NCBI GenBank assembly: GCA_016183425.1
Contig: JACPEP010000029.1
Span: 1 to 56,771, forward strand
DNA from: Chloroflexota bacterium
GTDB lineage: Bacteria > Chloroflexota > Dehalococcoidia > JACPEP01
Length of the DNA: 56,771 nt
Reading direction: 5' to 3'
This document shows, piece after piece, positions 52,103 to 56,771 of the stretch; the first letter of the stretch is position 1; the number at the start of each line of letters is the position of its first letter. Made by a program: the position numbers and the translations under genes. The notes below the pieces were generated by a model that made no database searches, was not told the origin of the DNA, and was given only the letters and a program-made list of their open reading frames with translations.

Positions 52103-53989
52103 ATGGCATCAGGCCAAAGGAGCCCGGCAAGAAATATTAGTGCTCACCTGGCTTTTCTAATCTTTATTCTCCTGCTGGCCTTTCTGCTCCGGGTGTTTCG
52201 CATCGACTTCCAGAGCCTATGGGGCGACGAGGCCATCGCCATCTTCTGGGCTCAAAACGACCTGGCCGGCGTCTACCAGGAGGCTATTGGTTCCAGCGAG
52301 CCTCCTCTCTACTACCTCGCCCTCCACTACTGGCAGTCCCTTGCTGGCACCAGGGAATTCGCCCTTCGCTATCTATCACTTCTCTTTGGGGTGCTCACCA
52401 TTCCCCTTCTCTACCAGTTAGGCAGAACGACCCTGGGCCAAAGTGCCGGACTCTATGCCGCCACCCTGGCTGCCCTATCCCCCTACTACATTTACTATTC
52501 TCAAGAGACCCGTATGTACGCCCAGACAGCCTTCCTCACCGCCCTGTCCATGGCTTGTCTCATCCTGCTCCTTTTTGGAGAGAAGAAGCGATCCGGGGGC
52601 CAGACGGCTCTCCTATGGACGGGCTACGTTCTGGCGGCGGCGGCGGCCATTTATACTCTTTGGGTCCCCGGGTTCATCCTTTTGGCCGTCAATATCTACT
52701 TTCTCATCTTCTGGCGGCGTCACCGGCCTCACCTCTGGCCCTGGGTCGTCTGCCAGGCGTCTATCCTGGCCCTTAGCCTCCCCATAGTTCTTGCCTCGGG
52801 TCAAAGCTTGAGCCGCCGTGCCGAGGTGGCCGAAAGAGCCTCTATCCCTATCACCACCGTCTTGAGAGAAGTATCTAAGGCCTTCAGCCTGGGAAACTCT
52901 GTAGACGACACCCAGACATGGCTCACCCTGGGCTTCGTCGCCCTTCTGATTCTGGGGTCGGTGGCCATGAAGCCAAGGCGGAGCCTACTCTTTTGGCTTC
53001 TCCTCCTCGTCATCCCCATAGCCGCCATCTACTACGTTTCTTTCGCGCCCCAAAAAGGGTGGCCCCGCTACTTCATGGTGGCTAGCCTCCCCTTCTATGT
53101 CCTCATCGCCTATGGGCTAAGGGCGTTGCAGAGCCGAAGGTCGTACCTGGCTTTTTTCGGCCTCCTTTTCCTTTTGGTGGCCAGCGGCACATCCCTGAAC
53201 AACTACTACTCCGACCCCCGCTATGCTCGCTATGACTATCGCTCCCAGATCGCCCGGCTGGAGGCCATGTCGCTACCCACCGACGCCGTCATCGTTAACG
53301 GGCGGCCCCGATTTCCCAACTTCTACTACTACTTCAAGAACACCATCCCCGACTTCCCCATCCCCAGGGACGGCGCCCCTAGCCGACAAGAAGTAGCCGC
53401 CCAACTGGAGCGGCTGGCAAACTCCCACACTGGATTGTGGCTGGTGAAGTACATGCCCCCAGACTACGACGCGGACAACTTCATCCAGCGCTGGCTGGCG
53501 AAAAACACCTTTAAGACCTATCACCAGTGGGTGGAGAACGTTACCTTCAGCTTCTACTCCACACCCAGCAGCCAGCCAGCCCCCATTCAGCCCCTTAAAG
53601 TAGACTTTGAGGATCAAGCACAACTGGTGGGCTACTGGACCTCAGTAGTGGAAGCCAGGGGGGGAAGGGTGGTCCAGCTTACCCTCTTTTGGCAGGCCCG
53701 AAAGAGGATGGAGAAGAGCTATACTATCTTCGCCCAATTGCTGGACCCCCAGGGCAGGAAAGTGGGACAGTGGGACAGCCCGCCGGAGGACGGTTTCAAC
53801 CTCACCTCTTCCTGGCGCCCCGGAGAGGTGGTGGAGGACAGGCGGGGCATCTATGTGCCCAATGAAGCGTGGTCGGACTCCCTCTATCTGGGGCTCTACA
53901 ACCTGGCCGACGGCCGCCGATTGAAGGTCTGGGACGAGGTAGGGAAAGAGATAGGGGATCATGTTACCCTGGCCCTGCTCCAAAAGTGA
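52103..53989 (+). CDS. GT39/ArnT-like membrane glycosyltransferase
   Basis: 628 residues. The N-terminal 400 contain about ten hydrophobic helices, the first being LAFLIFILLLAFLLRVF. The first outer loop has the family's acidic motif, DFQSLWGDEAIA. The region QETRMYAQTAFL is typical of the dolichyl/undecaprenyl-phosphate sugar-dependent PMT group. A soluble C-terminal domain (about 410-628) is beta-rich. It probably transfers a sugar from a lipid carrier to a surface acceptor; the sugar is unknown. Confidence 0.82.
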   Translation: MASGQRSPARNISAHLAFLIFILLLAFLLRVFRIDFQSLWGDEAIAIFWAQNDLAGVYQEAIGSSEPPLYYLALHYWQSLAGTREFALRYLSLLFGVLTIPLLYQLGRTTLGQSAGLYAATLAALSPYYIYYSQETRMYAQTAFLTALSMACLILLLFGEKKRSGGQTALLWTGYVLAAAAAIYTLWVPGFILLAVNIYFLIFWRRHRPHLWPWVVCQASILALSLPIVLASGQSLSRRAEVAERASIPITTVLREVSKAFSLGNSVDDTQTWLTLGFVALLILGSVAMKPRRSLLFWLLLLVIPIAAIYYVSFAPQKGWPRYFMVASLPFYVLIAYGLRALQSRRSYLAFFGLLFLLVASGTSLNNYYSDPRYARYDYRSQIARLEAMSLPTDAVIVNGRPRFPNFYYYFKNTIPDFPIPRDGAPSRQEVAAQLERLANSHTGLWLVKYMPPDYDADNFIQRWLAKNTFKTYHQWVENVTFSFYSTPSSQPAPIQPLKVDFEDQAQLVGYWTSVVEARGGRVVQLTLFWQARKRMEKSYTIFAQLLDPQGRKVGQWDSPPEDGFNLTSSWRPGEVVEDRRGIYVPNEAWSDSLYLGLYNLADGRRLKVWDEVGKEIGDHVTLALLQK

Positions 53990-54530
53990 CACCGGGCAGA
54001 GGGGCAGATGCGGCGCTGTCATTCTGACGAAAATACCACTGCGGCGACTGCCCAGGGGGGATGCCGCGACATCTCCTCTGGGGGTCCAGGGGGCAAAGCC
54101 CCCCGGCGGGGGTTTGGGAGCCTGCCCTGTGTGCTCGTTCAGATAGATAGGTGACACTAGACGAGGGATGAAAGGACGTTATAATGGCTGTCATATGAGC
54201 ATTTATGGCAGCTTCATACCGGGGTCTGGGAGCCTGGCGAAGACCCCGGAGCTGTCTAGAGCAGCTAGGCAACGCTTAAGATGGTTGGACTACTACCACA
54301 GCCACGGTGGCAATGCTCGTCTGACCTGTCGCCACTTTGACATCTCTCCGCAGACTTTCTATCGTTGGAAACGCTGCTACGATCCCAGGAACCTTAAAAC
54401 CCTAGAGGAGCGTTCTCGCCGGCCCAAGAAGCTGAGGCAACCCACATGGAGTCCTGAGTTGGTTTTGGCTGTCCTAGAACTCAGGGAAAGGTATCCTCGG
54501 TGGGGCAAGGACAAACTGGTGGTGTTGCTT

Positions 54531-54552
54531 CCATGCCAAAGGCAGACACAGC
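54531..54552 (+). repeat. 22-bp micro-insertion in the transposase, copy 1
   Basis: Begins CCATGCCAAAGGCAG. The same 22 bases occur at 55086-55107. Removing 21 bases restores the expected L-L-H-E-E-G-Y-Q of IS481 transposases without changing frame. Confidence 0.8.
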
Positions 54553-55044
54553 ATGAGGAAGGCTATCAGACATCCACATCCATGGTAGGGCGAATTCTAA
54601 GGCGACTCAAAGAGCGGGGGGAGCTTAGGGAGCCTGAGATATGTTTCGGCAGCCAAAAGGCGGGCACATCGTCCTTATGGAGTGCGTAAGCCCAAGGAGT
54701 ATGTGGCCCAAGGTCCAGGAGACATTGTCCAGGTGGATACCCTGGACCTGCGGCCTTTGCCGAGGGTGGTACTCAAACAGCTCACGGCCAGGGATGTAGT
54801 GAGCCGGTGGGACGTCATGGAGACCCACACCAGGGCCACGGCGACAACGGCTGCGGGCTTTCTGGACATCCTTGAGGCCAGAATGCCCTTCCCTATCAGG
54901 GCGATCCAAGTAGACGGGGGTAGTGAGTTCATGGCTCAGTTCGAGGAAGCCTGCCAGAGGCGAGGGATAAGGCTCTTTATATTACCTCCCCGGACCCCCA
55001 AGCTTAATGGGTGTATGGAGCGGGATCAGCGCACCCATACTGAG

Positions 55045-55059
55045 TCCGCCTAAGGCGGA
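55045..55059. repeat. palindromic repeat that stops the transposase frame
   Basis: TCCGCC-TAA-GGCGGA. The central TAA is in frame and ends the second transposase piece. It replaces the place where relatives read T-E-E-F-Y-E. Confidence 0.8.
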
Positions 55060-55085
55060 TATGAGGTGGTGGATTCGGACTTCAC

Positions 55086-55107
55086 CCATGCCAAAGGCAG
55101 ACACAGC
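55086..55107 (+). repeat. 22-bp micro-insertion in the transposase, copy 2
   Basis: Exact copy of 54531-54552. It encodes H-A-K-G-R-H-S between D-F-T and V-A-D-L; removing 21 bases gives D-F-T-V-A-D-L, the usual family sequence. Confidence 0.8.
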
Positions 55108-55549
55108 GTAGCCGACTTGGCTCCTAAGCTCCTGGAGTGGAAGAGGGTCTACAACACGGTGCGTCCCCATCAGGCTTTAGGCTATCTGACGCCAGAGCAA
55201 TGGCTTACAAAGCTCAGAAACGGAAAACGGGACAGCCCGCCTGAGGCAGATTCTGTCCCGTCCCCCGATATGAGCAGTCTAAGTATATCACAAACGAAAG
55301 GAGGCAGAGTGTCACTAATGTCCTGGACAACGCATGGGGTTTGGGTCTTGACCGCATGGCTATGAGCGCACTCAAGATAAACGATATGCGACCGCTATTG
55401 ACAATCTCTATTGATGGACTGGCCGACCCAGCCGAAGGCAGACGCCATGTCGCAATCCGCACGTTCGCATTCAGTCAGACGAGATCCCACGATAGTGATT
55501 AGAAGCGTGGCTTTGCGGAGTTGCTAAACATGGAGAAGGAGTCAGGCTT

Positions 55550-56632
55550 ATGCCGAGGATCAAATCCCAGCGGAGTCTAGTAGAGCGCCTCGCCAGACAG
55601 ACTTGGCCAAAACCGAATACGCAGGAAGAGCAGCAGTTCCTTACCTGGATCAAAGCTTCATCGGAAGCATCTGCGGAGGACCGGGAAGCTGGTGCAGAAG
55701 TACTAAAGTTCGACGACACAAATCGTCCTGATTTGTGGTTTGCGGAGGGTCTAGCACGCCAGTGGCGTTCGCTTCTTGGTATGTCTCCGAAGCAATATCC
55801 CTTTCTGCAAACAACGCCCGACGAAGCGCCCTTGCGGGTTAAGGTGGTCAACCCTGGCCTTTCAGAGGTGCGCCCGTATATAGCTGCTTTCCTTGCCCGT
55901 GGCTATCGGGTAGCAGACGACGAAGATTTGAGGGGATTGATTCACGTCCAAGACAAACTCGATTACACTTTCGGTCGTCAGCGTGCCAAGACTTCAATCG
56001 GCCTTTATCCTGCAGCCGCGATCCAGTTTCCGATAGAGTACGTCCTCGTAGACCCCGATGAGCAAACAATGGTGCCACTGCACTCTGAAAACGATGTTGC
56101 GGTACCTCTCACAACTATTCTCGGCGAAGAAAGTACGGGAAGAGAATACGGCTATCTATTGACCGACAAGGATGGTCGCAGGCTTTCCCGCGTGCCGTTT
56201 TTGCGTGATGCGCGTGGCGAGCCCATCTCATTTCCCCCGATCCTGAATAGCAAGACTCATGGTCAAATCGTAGTCGGTGACGACTTCCTAATGATGGAAA
56301 CGACAGGGACGGACCTAACCACAGTACAACTAGTTGCCACACTGTGAGCGGTCAGCTTGGCTGACCGCGGCGCGACCATCACACCCGCATCGATCGAGTA
56401 CCCCTATGACACACCGCAAGGTCGCCTAGTCACATCTTTGCGCAACTTCTCTCGCACCATTTCGTTTGATGAGAGTGACTGTCTTCGTATACTAGGGACG
56501 CTTCGTGGGGGCAGGCTTATCATGAATTCAATAGCGGCGGCTACCCTGACTCGTATGGGCTATCAGACCTCCGTGAATAGCTCACGGGTCTCAGTTGTAA
56601 CGCCACCTTACCGTAACGACATCATGCATTGA
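55550..56632 (+). pseudogene. archaeal-type phenylalanyl-tRNA synthetase beta (PheT)-like gene, interrupted
   Basis: The first piece (265 residues, to TGA 56345-56347) has the archaeal/eukaryal PheT layout: FDDTNRPDLWFAEGLARQWRSLLG, then RVADDEDLRGLIHVQDKLDYTFGRQRAKTSIGL, and a B3/B4-type ISFPPILNSKTHGQIVV...TTGTDLTTVQLV. After the TGA the same frame continues as AVSLADRGATITP, and a B5-like part ends VVTPPYRNDIMH. The frame is then lost at an IS256-like end. No bacterial PheT domain order is seen. It is a nonsense-broken, truncated copy; identification is from motif pattern. Confidence 0.72.
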
Positions 56633-56771
56633 GGTCTTGTCAATAGGTGTGTAAATGTCAGGCAACGGTGAGCACCTCTTCCCGTTTGACTTCTGTTTCT
56701 TCTCGTAATTCTCGGACGCCAAATCCCAAGTAGACTTGCATCAACTTCTCCGGCGCGTTCAACCTCCGAAA
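56633..56771 (-). mobile_element. IS256-like insertion sequence, right-hand fragment at the window edge
   Basis: The PheT-like reading frame is lost at about 56632, where a new AT-richer sequence (GTCTTGTCAATAGGTGTGTA) begins that looks like a terminal inverted repeat. A minus-strand transposase C-terminus follows. The rest lies outside the window, so the exact end, the other repeat and any target duplication cannot be seen. Confidence 0.6.
56658..56771 (-). CDS. IS256/mutator-type transposase, C-terminal fragment
   Basis: 37 residues to the TGA at 56658-56660: a FRRLNAPEKLMQVYLGFGV core followed by an acidic/basic tail. 'F-R-R-L-N-A-P-E-L' near the C-terminus is typical of mutator/IS256 transposases. 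The start lies beyond the window. Confidence 0.6.
   Translation of the reverse strand, partial: FRRLNAPEKLMQVYLGFGVRELREETEVKREEVLTVA

Larger units (their letters stand above)
54195..55365 (+). pseudogene. decayed IS481-like transposase
   Basis: Three pieces of one transposase. The N-terminal HTH part (LRWLDYYHSHGGNARLTCRHFD, TFYRWKRCYDPRNL) ends by frameshift near 54640. The catalytic rve core continues in another frame (KRRAHRPYGVRKPKEYVA, IVQVDTLDLR, IQVDGGSEFMAQFEEACQ with the DDE residues) to a TAA at 55051. The C-terminal part (RVYNTVRPHQALGYLTPEQWL) resumes in the same frame. The TAA lies in an inserted palindrome, and two copies of a 22-bp repeat interrupt the gene in frame. Confidence 0.83.

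Noticed and set aside
54168-54689. Intact two-ORF transposase with programmed frameshift
   Set aside because: There is no slippery heptamer at the junction near 54640, the family is normally a single ORF, and a further stop lies downstream.
56345-56347. UGA recoded as an amino acid throughout the genome
   Set aside because: Other genes in the window (mreB, the replication protein, atpF) end in TGA at the proper family length, so UGA is a normal stop; the PheT-like UGA is best read as a nonsense mutation.

Overview
The window looks like a chromosomal segment of a GC-rich, rod-shaped, peptidoglycan-making bacterium. My best guess is a Chloroflexota (Dehalococcoidia-like) lineage, from the general character of the proteins (Rex, an eight-gene FoF1 operon with extra small genes, archaeal-flavoured CDC48 and gas-vesicle proteins, a GDP-6-deoxymannose pathway). 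This lineage call is inference; there is no rRNA or marker search behind it.

Layout. (1) 1-14.5 kb, housekeeping: the tail of an ISL3-type transposase, a UbiE/MenG-like methyltransferase with the redox repressor rex, then on the minus strand bfn (bifunctional nuclease) - zinc-ribbon protein - terminator - undecaprenyl-phosphate sugar transferase - atpI/Z-B-E-F-H-A-G-D-C - murA - mreB. The atp operon carries four small non-ATPase genes at two positions (two winged-helix-like ORFs between atpG and atpD; a PepSY-like ORF and a HEPN-like ORF between atpD and atpC). MurA has Asp where the usual catalytic Cys sits. (2) 14.53-20.93 kb, a 6.4-kb integrative element in tRNA-Arg(UCG), bounded by 43-bp copies of the tRNA 3' half, with tyrosine integrase, two excisionase-type HTH proteins, a CHC2/Toprim/DUF3631 replication protein, a TubC_N-like protein, a Com-like zinc ribbon and a repeat-bearing lipoprotein. 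(3) 20.9-28.0 kb, sugar metabolism: cytidylate-kinase-like protein, RpiB-like protein, and a five-gene set leading from fructose-6-P through mannose-6-P, mannose-1-P and GDP-mannose to a GDP-6-deoxyhexose (probably GDP-D-rhamnose).

(4) 28.1-45.8 kb, the most striking part: a gas-vesicle locus on the minus strand, read gvpA - GvpC-like - gvpN - C2H2 finger - coiled coil - DnaJ-type zinc domain - GvpF/L fused to a J domain - gvpF/L - gvpG - gvpO - gvpF/L - GvpJ with a zinc ribbon - gvpH - gvpK - gvpF/L - GvpJ/M-like - lidless DnaK, then an XRE-Hsp20 fusion and a CDC48 AAA ATPase. The parts of an Hsp40 co-chaperone (J domain, cysteine-rich domain) are scattered over separate Gvp-locus proteins next to a DnaK without its C-terminal lid. 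This suggests a dedicated, rewired Hsp70/Hsp40/AAA machine for gas-vesicle assembly. A NarL-type two-component system lies just upstream of gvpA.

(5) 45.7-56.8 kb, accessory genes among many dispersed repeats: HicBA, DUF2283, HtrA-like protease, VOC protein, MoaD-like protein plus molybdopterin oxidoreductase, GT39-type membrane glycosyltransferase, a decayed IS481-like transposase with in-frame micro-insertions, and an archaeal-type PheT-like gene broken by a UGA codon and an IS256-like element. A palindromic repeat of the form TCCGCC-N3-GGCGGA recurs between genes from 30 kb on and also sits inside coding sequence (gvpJ-like, moaD-like, transposase).
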